The position numbers and the translations under genes are program-made. A stretch of DNA of 64,000 nt from Flavobacteriales bacterium (GTDB lineage: Bacteria > Bacteroidota > Bacteroidia > Flavobacteriales_F > PHOS-HE28): the NCBI GenBank assembly GCA_016704485.1, contig JADJAA010000001.1, positions 186,001 through 250,000 of the forward strand, read 5' to 3'. Positions 53,437-62,069 of this stretch are shown one piece after another (position 1 is the stretch's first letter; each line of letters opens with the position of its first letter). Under the pieces are notes generated by a model. The model saw nothing but the letters and a program-made list of their open reading frames with translations, had not been told where the DNA came from and did no database searches.

Positions 53437-54552
53437 ATGAGCAAACGAGACCCTTACGAGGTACTTGGCGTAAGGCGAAATGCCAGTGCCGAAGAGATCA
53501 AGAAAGCCTACCGCAAACAGGCCATAAAATTCCACCCGGATAAGAACCCCGGTGATGACGCAGCGGAGAACAAATTCAAAGAATCAGCCAGCGCCTATGA
53601 GATCCTGAGCAATCAGGAAAAGAAGGCACACTTTGATCGTTTCGGACACTCCGGACCCGGAATGGGTGCTGGCGGATTCGGTGGCGGTGGCATGAATATG
53701 GATGATATCTTCTCCCAATTCGGAGATATTTTCGGTGGCGGATTCGGTGGTGGATTCCAAGGTGGAGGTGGCGGAAGACGCACGATGAAAGGAAGCAACC
53801 TTCGTGTACGCTTGAAGTTGACCTTGGCGGAGATCGCCAACGGCGCTGAAAAGAAGATCAAAGTAACCAAGCTCGTACGTGGAAAAGGTAGTGAATATGC
53901 ACGGTGCAGCACCTGCGGTGGCAGTGGCCAAGTACGCCGTGTCCAAAGCACGTTCCTGGGTCAAATGCAAACCGTTGCTACATGTCCGGCATGCCATGGC
54001 GCAGGTGAAACGGTAAGCAAACGAGCGCCCGGTAGTGATGCACAAGGATTGGTGCGTGAAGAGGTGGTAGTTCCAATAAAAATGCCCGCCGGAGTTGAAG
54101 AAGGCATGCAGTTGAATGTTAGCGGCATGGGCAACGATGCTCCTGCTGGTGGCATTCCGGGCGACCTTTTGGTCGTGATCGAAGAAGAAAAGCATCCGGA
54201 ACTTCGTCGTGATGGCCAGAACTTGCACCACGAAGTATTCATCAACATGGCAGATGCCGCATTGGGAAGCAAGATCGAGGTGCCACTTGTTACTGGCAAA
54301 GCCAAAGTGACCATAGAACCCGGCACACAGACCAACCACACGTTGCGCTTGAAGGGAAAGGGCTTACCGAGCCTGAACCATCATGGACAAGGCGACCTCT
54401 TTGTTCATGTTGCCGTATGGACTCCGACCAACCTTTCGAAGGACGAAAAAGCTACACTAGAAAAATTGCGCACCAGCCCCGGCTTTCAGCCTAAACCCAC
54501 ATCAAAGGACAAAGGATTCTTTGAACGGGTGAAGGAGATGTTTGGGAATTAG
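53437..54552 (+). CDS. dnaJ: Chaperone DnaJ with only one zinc centre
   Basis: Delivers substrates to DnaK and stimulates its ATPase. 371 residues: J domain 1-65 with His33-Pro-Asp, a Gly/Phe-rich linker (GMGAGGFGGGGMNMDD and more), then the cysteine-rich domain and C-terminal beta domains. Canonical DnaJ has four CxxCxGxG motifs; motifs 1 and 4 form zinc centre I, motifs 2 and 3 centre II. Here only two are present, CSTCGGSG (Cys157) and CPACHGAG (Cys183), spaced as motifs 2 and 3. The places of 1 and 4 read KLVRGKGSEYAR and SKRAPGSDAQG. Centre I is therefore cleanly missing. Confidence 0.95.
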   Translation: MSKRDPYEVLGVRRNASAEEIKKAYRKQAIKFHPDKNPGDDAAENKFKESASAYEILSNQEKKAHFDRFGHSGPGMGAGGFGGGGMNMDDIFSQFGDIFGGGFGGGFQGGGGGRRTMKGSNLRVRLKLTLAEIANGAEKKIKVTKLVRGKGSEYARCSTCGGSGQVRRVQSTFLGQMQTVATCPACHGAGETVSKRAPGSDAQGLVREEVVVPIKMPAGVEEGMQLNVSGMGNDAPAGGIPGDLLVVIEEEKHPELRRDGQNLHHEVFINMADAALGSKIEVPLVTGKAKVTIEPGTQTNHTLRLKGKGLPSLNHHGQGDLFVHVAVWTPTNLSKDEKATLEKLRTSPGFQPKPTSKDKGFFERVKEMFGN

Positions 54553-54723
54553 TTTTTGGTGAATTGCGTATGAGCGATTAGAACGCTAATGACGCTGAAA
54601 GATCTGATGAACACTGATTGAGGTGCACGGGGCTGCCCTTCATAGGTTGTGCGAACAAACTAAGTCGCTGTTGGTAGTAGGCAGATCACATTGCGGACTG
54701 ATCATATCGACCTGAACATGCCG

Positions 54724-57700
54724 CTAATTCTCCATCAACAACTTCACAGCAGCTTCCAATTGCTGATCTCGGCCTTGGCTAACAACGGCCGGATCAAGTG
54801 GTTGGCGTACATCGGGCTCCAATTGTTGGTTCTCCAGGTAATTACCGGCATTGTCGATCATGCCCACTTGCGGTATACCGAAGACCATGTCGTTCTGTAG
54901 CGATTCCCACCACACTGCGGTGCCCGTGCCGGGTACTGGCATCCCGACCAGTTTACCCACGCCCAATGCACGATACGTTACAGGGAACATGTGGGCATCG
55001 CTGTAGTTGCTTTCGCTCATGACCACTACGCTGGGGCGCTGCCATTTGAACTGCGGCTCGGTTCCTAATTTTTGACCGCGTGGTTCTTCGCGCATGTACG
55101 TTTTGCCGCTGAGGAAGGTCGCGAGATCATCATGCAGCCAGCCACCGCCGTTGAAGCGTGTATCTACCACCAATGCCTTTTTGTTATAGAATTTGCCTAG
55201 GGCATCTTCATATACCGTGCGGTAACTTTCATCATCCATACCGCGCACATGCACATAACCCATGGTACCATTGCTTGCACTATCCACGATGTGCTCGCAA
55301 CGCTTTACCCACCGGTGATACAGGAGTTCGCGCTCTTCTCCGCGTGAGATGGGTTTTACGGTCTCCGCCCAACGTGCTTTTGTTTCTGGATCATAAAGTG
55401 AGAGCAACGTGTATTTATCCGCTTTCCGGTTCAAGTGTATGCTGGGGTCTTCATTTGCTGCAATGTCTAAGCCATCGATCTTTTCGATCACTACACCTTT
55501 TTTGATCTTCGACCCATTCTTTGCACACGGGCTTTTTTCCATGACCTCAACGATCTTCAATCCGGTGCGTGTTGTATCGTCCACATAGAATAGACCGAGG
55601 CTAGCTGTAGCATCGCCATTCTCCATGCCGCTCCGGAACCCTGAACCGGTATGTGAAGCATTCAACTCACCGAGCATTTCGCTGAGCATCTCCGCGAAAT
55701 CGTAATTGTTATTGATATGTGGTAAGAAGCGTGCGTATGCTTGCTTGTAGAAATCCCAATCCACGCCGTGCAGGTCAACACGATAGAATTTCTTAACTAC
55801 CTGCCGCCAAACGTGCTCAAACAAATAAGCGCGTTCCTCGGCCTCGTTCAATACCATTTCGCCACTTATGCCGATGGGTTTCACTTCGCCCTTTTCAATA
55901 TCGAGCTTGTTGATGTTTCCGTCACTGGTGAAGTACAGGTTCTCCCCTTCCTTATCCATTACCAAACTGCCCATATCATCAGCACCCAACTTTGCCAACG
56001 TTTTGGTCTCACGTGTACGCAGGTCGGTTTGCCAGAGATCATAACCCTTCTCGAAACTGGCCAAATAGTATAGTGTTTCGCCATCTTTGCTCAACACCGC
56101 GGCACCTAGATCGGAAGAGTGTATCGTAAGCCGTTCACGCCTGTCCTCAATGTTGTCCAACTCGAAGACCAGTGGCTTGATGGGTTCTTCTTTTTCCTCC
56201 TTCTTCTTGTCTTTCTTGTCCTTCTTTTCGTCCTCCTTGGACTCAGGATCATCCTTCTCCCTATCCTTTTTCTCTTTCAATAACTCAGCTTCCTCTTTGG
56301 TCTTTTGGAAATCATCATAGGCCTCTTGGGTGAAGAATGTTGCATACACATCGCCCTGGCCGCCCCAGCTTGCGTGGTTCTTCATACCATCCCTTCCGCT
56401 GATGCTCAGCATTGCCTTGCCTCCGATGGCCCATTGTGGTGCAAAGTGGTCATAACCGCTTTGCGTAATGTCGATCACTGGTTTATCTCCAGTTGCACTG
56501 ACCAGTCCACATTGTGTGATCCATTGGTCCGGATGTAAGAATTGAACGAGTAACCACTTGCTATCCGGGGACCACTCGAAGTACTGATCGCCATCGGAAT
56601 AACTGTAGTTCTGATCTCCCGGGACCACCGTACGCGTTTTCTTGCTCGCTACGTTCAACACCTTGATAGCAGTACGCTCTTCAAAATAAGCTACTTCCTT
56701 GCCATCCGGTGACCAACGCGACTGGAATTCTTCTGCTGGTGTCGCTAGTAATTGCTCTTCTTTCAGCACGGTGCTATTGAAGAAATGCTCCTCTTCTTTC
56801 CGAGTTAAAGCAACTGTGTATAGATCCCAGGATCCGTTGCGTTCCGAAGCGAAGAGTATTCCCCGACCATCCGGACTGAAACTGACCGATCGCTCTTGTT
56901 CCGGCGTGTTCGTTATACGCCGCGTGGTGCCTTCTGCAACTGAACTCACAAATACTTCACCGCGAGAAATGTAAACGACCTCCTTTCCGCTTGGCGATAC
57001 TTCCAATTCCGAAACCTTGCCATTAACGGTGATCGTTCTTGCTGGGTTGTAGCGCCCATCCGTAGCAACGTTCACATCGATCTTCGCAGGCTTTTCGCCT
57101 TCTTTTAACGTGTAAAGCTCACCATCATAACTGAAACAAAGTATACCAACTTTACTGATGGATAGCGAACGTACCGGATGGTCTTTCAGGTTGCTGATCC
57201 GCTGCGGTGTTCCTCCTGTTGCCGCAACCTTGTATACATTGAACGATGTGCGACTTTCCACTGGCCCCAGCGGATCTTCGCTTAAATAAAAAATGCTCGA
57301 ACCATCTGCCGACCATACGGGATCTATGTCCTCACCTTCATAAGTGCTCAGTTTGGTGTACTCCTTGTTCGCGAGATCATAAGTCCAGATGTCGCGTGTT
57401 ACGGAGGAGGTGTGGTGCTTGCGCATTTCATCTTCATATCCTTTCAGATCATGATACACCAATTTAGTTCCGGAAGGATCGTATTTAGCTCGTTGCGCAG
57501 GCATCGTAGTGATCTGCGTTGCACGACCTCCGGAAACAGGAACCGAGTACAGTTCACCCATACCACCGATCGGGAAAAGTTGATTGCTGACCGCATCCAG
57601 TCTGTTGCTGTAAAAGATCACGCCAGAATCATCCGGTGTAAGATCAGTAGGCGTATCATCGGAGGAATGAAAGGTCAACCTTGTTGCAAGTCCACCATCA

Positions 57701-57996
57701 CTGGGCATGATGAACACATCTTTGTTGCCATATCTATTGCTACTGAATGCGATCCATTTGCCATCATGGCTCCAGACCGGATCACTGTCCATGGCTTCAT
57801 GGGTGGTGAGCAATAGCGCCCGCCCGCCAATGGCAGGCACACGCCAAAGATCCCCTTGATAGGTGAAGACGATCGCAGTGCCATCCGGTGAGATCGCCGG
57901 GCTTCTTAACCAAAGTGGTGATGCCGATGCACTCAACTGTGCAAAGGACTGAGCAAGCGATATAAGGGATAAGGCAACGAAGAGCAGCTGTTTCAT
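54724..57996 (-). CDS. Tricorn-like protease, S41 family, with PD40 repeats
   Basis: 1090 residues. Signal peptide (LLFVALSLISLAQSFAQ). Residues about 25-400 and 660-730 contain PD40/propeller repeats (LRSPAISPDGTAIVFTYQGD, DPVWSHDGKWIAFSSNRYGN, SVSFSPDGRGILFASERNG). A charged insertion near residue 590 is almost all Lys, Glu and Asp. A PDZ-like segment (LKIVEVMEKSPCAKNGSKIK) precedes the S41 catalytic domain with VVDTRFNGGGWLHDDLATFL and the candidate nucleophile Ser999 in SESNYSDAHMF. Such proteins degrade peptides in the periplasm. The start 57996 places the signal peptide first; a CATCTTTG near-box lies 30 bases before it. Confidence 0.87.
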   Translation of the reverse strand: MKQLLFVALSLISLAQSFAQLSASASPLWLRSPAISPDGTAIVFTYQGDLWRVPAIGGRALLLTTHEAMDSDPVWSHDGKWIAFSSNRYGNKDVFIMPSDGGLATRLTFHSSDDTPTDLTPDDSGVIFYSNRLDAVSNQLFPIGGMGELYSVPVSGGRATQITTMPAQRAKYDPSGTKLVYHDLKGYEDEMRKHHTSSVTRDIWTYDLANKEYTKLSTYEGEDIDPVWSADGSSIFYLSEDPLGPVESRTSFNVYKVAATGGTPQRISNLKDHPVRSLSISKVGILCFSYDGELYTLKEGEKPAKIDVNVATDGRYNPARTITVNGKVSELEVSPSGKEVVYISRGEVFVSSVAEGTTRRITNTPEQERSVSFSPDGRGILFASERNGSWDLYTVALTRKEEEHFFNSTVLKEEQLLATPAEEFQSRWSPDGKEVAYFEERTAIKVLNVASKKTRTVVPGDQNYSYSDGDQYFEWSPDSKWLLVQFLHPDQWITQCGLVSATGDKPVIDITQSGYDHFAPQWAIGGKAMLSISGRDGMKNHASWGGQGDVYATFFTQEAYDDFQKTKEEAELLKEKKDREKDDPESKEDEKKDKKDKKKEEKEEPIKPLVFELDNIEDRRERLTIHSSDLGAAVLSKDGETLYYLASFEKGYDLWQTDLRTRETKTLAKLGADDMGSLVMDKEGENLYFTSDGNINKLDIEKGEVKPIGISGEMVLNEAEERAYLFEHVWRQVVKKFYRVDLHGVDWDFYKQAYARFLPHINNNYDFAEMLSEMLGELNASHTGSGFRSGMENGDATASLGLFYVDDTTRTGLKIVEVMEKSPCAKNGSKIKKGVVIEKIDGLDIAANEDPSIHLNRKADKYTLLSLYDPETKARWAETVKPISRGEERELLYHRWVKRCEHIVDSASNGTMGYVHVRGMDDESYRTVYEDALGKFYNKKALVVDTRFNGGGWLHDDLATFLSGKTYMREEPRGQKLGTEPQFKWQRPSVVVMSESNYSDAHMFPVTYRALGVGKLVGMPVPGTGTAVWWESLQNDMVFGIPQVGMIDNAGNYLENQQLEPDVRQPLDPAVVSQGRDQQLEAAVKLLMEN

Positions 57997-58224
57997 GATG
58001 AACAGATAATTGTTTCGATCAGCCACAAAGATGAACCAACTTGCATTTGCCGCAAAGCAGTGGGTGGATCAATGCCACCGTTCATCCCAATTTCAGCTGC
58101 CGTTCAGCGTTGTAATGCTTTGATCATTATTCCAATTGGTTCTTCGTCGGTGAGCTCCATGCCCTTCACTAAGGCGATCTATGCCAACCTATATGAAGAT
58201 CGGTTCCGACCTTCGCACCACAAC

Positions 58225-59850
58225 ATGGATGAACAGACCATTACCGGCAACTATGTCGATATTCCGAACGAACGCATTTTTCCAGCTGATGTGATCATTG
58301 CGAATGGTCGGATCAAGAGCATTACGGAACTGGCCGATCCGGTAGAAGGCTATCTTCTACCAGGCTTCATAGATGCCCATGTGCACGTGGAAAGCAGCAT
58401 GTTGGTACCCAGTGAATTCGCCCGGTTAGCGGTAACTCACGGCACGGTTGCCACGATCAGCGATCCACATGAGATCGCCAATGTGCTGGGCGTGGAAGGC
58501 GTGGAATACATGATCGAGAACGGCAAAAAGGTGCCCTTCCATTTCTTCTTCGGGGCACCCAGTTGTGTTCCAGCAACACAATTCGAGACCGCTGGAGCCG
58601 TGGTTGATTCCCATCAAGTTGGCGCTTTGATGGAGCGAAAAGAGATCGTCTATCTCAGCGAGGTCATGGACTTCCCTGGCGTTTTGAACGGCACTTTTGA
58701 GGTAATGAAAAAGATCGCCCATGCGAGGCGCTTGGATAAACCTGTAGATGGCCATGCGCCTGGTCTGCGCGGCGAGGATGCACGGAAATATATTGCAGCA
58801 GGCATAAGCACCGATCACGAATGCTTCACAGCGGAAGAAGCTCTCGATAAGTTGAAGTACGGTATGTTGATCCAGATCCGTGAGGGCAGCGCAGCCAAGA
58901 ACTTCGATGCCTTGATCGGTTTATTGAATGATCATGCTGGCAAAATGATGTTCTGTAGCGATGACAAACATCCGGACGGTCTGGTTACTGGCCACATCAA
59001 CGTGCTTTGCGCACGCGCGATCGCGCACGGGGTTGATCTGTTCAAGGTTTTACGGACAGCTTGTTGCGTGCCAGTGGAGCACTATAAGCTCCCGGTTGGT
59101 CAATTGCGTGTCAGCGACCCTGCGGATATGATCCTCGTGAAGGATCTTATGCATTTCCGCGTACTGCGCACATGGATCAAAGGCCAGTTGGTGGCGATAG
59201 ATGGGAATACGTTGATCAAAAGCGTACCCGCTGAACGTCCGAACAATTTCAATTGCTCGCCAAAGCAGGTATCCGAATTCAAGGTCCCGGGAACAGATAA
59301 AGACCTTCTTGTGATCGAGGCATTGGACGGGCAACTGATCACGCGAAAGAAGTACATCGCCCCTACCGTGATCGCAGGAGCTTGCGTGGCTGACCCCACC
59401 AAGGATCTGCTAAAGATCGCCGTGGTTAATCGCTATGACAATAAGCCTATTGCACTAGGTTGGATCACCAATTTTGGGCTTAAACGAGGCGCTATTGCAG
59501 GCAGCGTGGCCCATGACAGCCATAATATCGTTGCTGTAGGGACCAACGACGAGGACCTATGCACCGCTATCAATTTGGTGATCCATGAGCGTGGCGGTAT
59601 CAGCTTGGCGAATAGAGACCAACATCGGATCCTACCGTTACCAGTTGCAGGGATCATGACGGATGCCGATGCGCATATCGTTGCCGACGCATACGCTGCC
59701 ATGGATCGAGAAGCAAAGGACCTTGGCAGCACGTTGGGTTCGCCCTACATGACACTTTCGTTCATGGCGTTGCTCGTGATACCGCATTTGAAAATGAGTG
59801 ACCTTGGCTTGTTCGACGGAGATACATTCCAATTGGTGAAAGCACTTTGA
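58225..59850 (+). CDS. ade: Adenine deaminase
   Basis: Converts adenine to hypoxanthine and ammonia in purine salvage. 541 residues of the amidohydrolase-like Ade family: GFIDAHVHVESSMLVPSEFA with the metal-binding HxH, TVATISDPHEIANVLG, VDGHAPGL, CSDDKHPDGLVTGHINVL and the C-terminal domain VAHDSHNIVAVGTNDEDL. The start at 58225 (MDEQTITGNYVDIPNERIFP) matches the usual N-terminus; the longer in-frame opening to 58060 adds unrelated sequence. Confidence 0.93.
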   Translation: MDEQTITGNYVDIPNERIFPADVIIANGRIKSITELADPVEGYLLPGFIDAHVHVESSMLVPSEFARLAVTHGTVATISDPHEIANVLGVEGVEYMIENGKKVPFHFFFGAPSCVPATQFETAGAVVDSHQVGALMERKEIVYLSEVMDFPGVLNGTFEVMKKIAHARRLDKPVDGHAPGLRGEDARKYIAAGISTDHECFTAEEALDKLKYGMLIQIREGSAAKNFDALIGLLNDHAGKMMFCSDDKHPDGLVTGHINVLCARAIAHGVDLFKVLRTACCVPVEHYKLPVGQLRVSDPADMILVKDLMHFRVLRTWIKGQLVAIDGNTLIKSVPAERPNNFNCSPKQVSEFKVPGTDKDLLVIEALDGQLITRKKYIAPTVIAGACVADPTKDLLKIAVVNRYDNKPIALGWITNFGLKRGAIAGSVAHDSHNIVAVGTNDEDLCTAINLVIHERGGISLANRDQHRILPLPVAGIMTDADAHIVADAYAAMDREAKDLGSTLGSPYMTLSFMALLVIPHLKMSDLGLFDGDTFQLVKAL

Positions 59851-59913
59851 GCTGGTCCACTGGGCTGTTCTACCTTGCTCCTTGATTCATCGACCGGGTC
59901 TACTCATTGATAC

Positions 59914-60573
59914 ATGTTCAAACCGATCGCATTCTTTTCGAAGTTCTGGCCGCTTTTCACCCTGCTGTTGATCATCGGCTGCGGCACCAGCAAAGAATTC
60001 GCAGGTGATGGACGATTCGTAAAGCGTTCGCTGCGCCCAGGGTGGCATGTGGATCTTGGAATCCGGAAGAATAGGGCGCACCCTCCGACCCTTGCCCGAG
60101 AAACACAACCTAATGTTATTGAGAACCAATGGAATAGGACTTACGACCGGAGCACTCCTTGTGATTCGGACGAAATGTTGGCCAGCACTGGAAACCAAGT
60201 TCCTCTCGCTGAGGAGTATCCCAATTCATTACGTTCCGGAACCGTTACCGACCCGCAACTAGAGTGGCGGGCAACCAATTCCAATACCGATCAGGTCACC
60301 GAGCAAGAGGATCTGATGCCAAAAAAGAAGTGGAACCATTGGGCCATTCCATCATTATTGGCAGCACTAGCGACTGTGTTCTTGGCCTTTACAACGCTGG
60401 AATTCATCGCGGTGATCGTTGGTATCGTAGTAACCTTGACCTTTGCGGGGATCGCGCTACGCCGCGGTAGGGTCCACGAGTTGGCAGGTAAGGGATTTGC
60501 GATCGCGGCATTATTGATCGGCGTTCTGGCTGCGTTGGTCACTGTGATCAGCGTGGCATCGTACGGCTTTTGA
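59914..60573 (+). CDS. Lipoprotein with C-terminal membrane segments, function unknown
   Basis: 219 residues. An N-terminal lipobox (FTLLLIIGCG, Cys23) is followed by KRSLRPGWHVDLG, a basic-aromatic motif seen in small Bacteroidota lipoproteins (from memory). A disordered middle leads to two or three hydrophobic helices (IPSLLAALATVFLAFTTLEF, IAVIVGIVVTLTFAGIAL, FAIAALLIGVLAALVTVIS). The mix of lipid anchor and C-terminal helices is unusual. Single gene between ade and the terminator at 60723. Confidence 0.6.
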   Translation: MFKPIAFFSKFWPLFTLLLIIGCGTSKEFAGDGRFVKRSLRPGWHVDLGIRKNRAHPPTLARETQPNVIENQWNRTYDRSTPCDSDEMLASTGNQVPLAEEYPNSLRSGTVTDPQLEWRATNSNTDQVTEQEDLMPKKKWNHWAIPSLLAALATVFLAFTTLEFIAVIVGIVVTLTFAGIALRRGRVHELAGKGFAIAALLIGVLAALVTVISVASYGF

Positions 60574-60722
60574 GCGGACTTAAGGAAAGTGAATTCCGCT
60601 ACGATGGACTCGGAACGACCCTGTTCCAATAGTTACAATCCAACAACGTTGCACGTTGATCTTCTATTGACATACTGGCATTATTCCGGTTCTGAAAAAA
60701 GATTTACTCGTTTCTCACCCTT

Positions 60723-60755
60723 GTTCAAGATCTGATCCTTGAACGTTCCTTTTTC
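60723..60755 (+). terminator. Terminator-like hairpin downstream of the lipoprotein gene
   Basis: GTTCAAG (60723-60729) and CTTGAAC (60738-60744) pair perfectly over eight bases, then GTTCCTTTTTCG follows. It is 150 bases after the stop codon, so the transcript would have a long tail. Confidence 0.5.
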
Positions 60756-60884
60756 GTTAACTCGCAAATTCGTAGGAGCAAAGGGAAAATATGAGGACTT
60801 TGCACTGGACATAAGGGATGACATCCACTAAAACGCGATGCTGGACAATGATTTAGACAAGGATATGTTCACTTCTGCTGTAAC

Positions 60885-60901
60885 ATATTGGTCCACAATA
60901 T
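60885..60901 (+). promoter_or_regulatory. Inverted repeat ATATTG-N5-CAATAT upstream of the second Fic-like gene
   Basis: Six-base arms with a five-base centre (GTCCA), 14 bases before the near-consensus -7 box. It differs in sequence from the palindrome at the first Fic gene. A regulator site is possible, but arms this short occur by chance in AT-rich DNA. Confidence 0.3.
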
Positions 60902-60929
60902 ATCAGTTAGGCCATTTCTTTGGACATTC

Positions 60930-62069
60930 ATGGGGCCATTTGACGAGACAATTACGTGGATACGATTCAAGACGGATCTAAGGCAAGCACCGCCTTCTTT
61001 TTGGTTGCTATTGGGCGAGTGCGTAGCAATGGTCAACCATATACGCGGAGCTCCTTTGCCGCCAGTTGAAAGCCGGTCGCTGGATAAAGAATTGCTTGCC
61101 TATGGGTTGTTAGCTCGCGTTGTTCTGGACGGAAGTACGTTGCGCGCTGAGCAGGTCTTGCTTCATCTGGAAGGTCGTCTTCGCGTGCCCGCTTCGCAGA
61201 GTCAAGACCTTGGCGATCTTGATAACCTATACCATGCAAGCAAGCGATTGCAAACCGGACTGTCTTCTGAACAAGGAACACTTTCGCCTGAACGCATTCT
61301 GGAATTGCACGGTGCATTGACCCAGATTGAAGGCAAGAAACCGCGATCCGTTTGGCGCGACGGACCTATGCCTCCCGGTGGTTTGTCCGGGGTGCCTTCT
61401 GAGATGATACCATTGTTCATGGTTGAATTATGCGATTGGTTGAACGGGCCTGAGCTACAACCTCCTACGCCAGAAGAAACACCGCATTACGCGATCTTGC
61501 GAAGCCTTATCTCCGAGCTTTATCTCTCTTGGATCCAGCCTTTTAATGTTGCAGGTTATCGCCTAGCTGGGCTAATTGGTCAGCAGCTCTTATCGGCAGG
61601 AGGTCTGTCAGGGTCTTGGACCTCCCTTTCAGCAGTTCACTACCATCGCACAAGGCCTGAATTTCTTCGTCAGATCAGTCATGCAGCGCAAGGAGTTGGA
61701 GACCCAATACCCTTTCTGGCATACAGCCTCAAAGGATTGCTCGATCGCCTTCGCGAGCTATCATCGGCGATACGGAACGCACAGGTCCACGGACAATGGC
61801 GTGCCCATATTGAGGACCTTTTTGAAGATATCAAAGGACCGCAGCGCATCCGTCAACGTACGTTGTTGCTGGGTTTAAGTGAAGAAAAAGACCCGGTTCC
61901 CATCGGTACCATCGCACTACTCAACCCTGAATTAGCTCGGCTTTATGCGGGTGTTTCCTCAAAGACGCTACAACGCGATATAGACGCACTGGAAGATCTT
62001 GGAGCGGTACAGCGCGATCCTGAGGGCGTCCGGGCGAGACGCGAAATGGTCCTTGGTTTCAGGGGCTGA
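60930..62069 (+). CDS. Degenerate Fic-fold protein with C-terminal winged-helix region
   Basis: 379 residues. The layout is that of Fic proteins with a C-terminal HTH, but the active-site motif is eroded: instead of HPFx(D/E)GNGRxxR it reads QPFNVAGYRLAG (Gln203 onward), so the catalytic His, the acidic residue, Asn and both Arg are gone. The C-terminus has a clear winged-helix pattern, YAGVSSKTLQRDIDALEDLG followed by AVQRDPEGVRAR. The protein is intact otherwise, so it probably acts as a DNA-binding regulator rather than an enzyme (inference). The ATG at 60930 is chosen over an in-frame TTG at 60888. The end overlaps the convergent synthetase gene by 11 bases. Confidence 0.72.
   Translation: MGPFDETITWIRFKTDLRQAPPSFWLLLGECVAMVNHIRGAPLPPVESRSLDKELLAYGLLARVVLDGSTLRAEQVLLHLEGRLRVPASQSQDLGDLDNLYHASKRLQTGLSSEQGTLSPERILELHGALTQIEGKKPRSVWRDGPMPPGGLSGVPSEMIPLFMVELCDWLNGPELQPPTPEETPHYAILRSLISELYLSWIQPFNVAGYRLAGLIGQQLLSAGGLSGSWTSLSAVHYHRTRPEFLRQISHAAQGVGDPIPFLAYSLKGLLDRLRELSSAIRNAQVHGQWRAHIEDLFEDIKGPQRIRQRTLLLGLSEEKDPVPIGTIALLNPELARLYAGVSSKTLQRDIDALEDLGAVQRDPEGVRARREMVLGFRG

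Larger units (their letters stand above)
60574..60929. other. Gene-free stretch before the second Fic-like gene
   Basis: 356 bases without a supported gene. It contains the terminator-like hairpin at 60723-60755, an AT-rich half, and an imperfect inverted repeat ATATTG-N5-CAATAT at 60885-60901. A near-consensus -7 box TTTCTTTG (60915-60922) ends seven bases before the next ATG. Confidence 0.6.

Noticed and set aside
53584..54339. A 251-codon minus-strand frame opposite dnaJ
   Set aside because: Low-complexity translation caused by the Gly-rich codons of dnaJ; no independent support.
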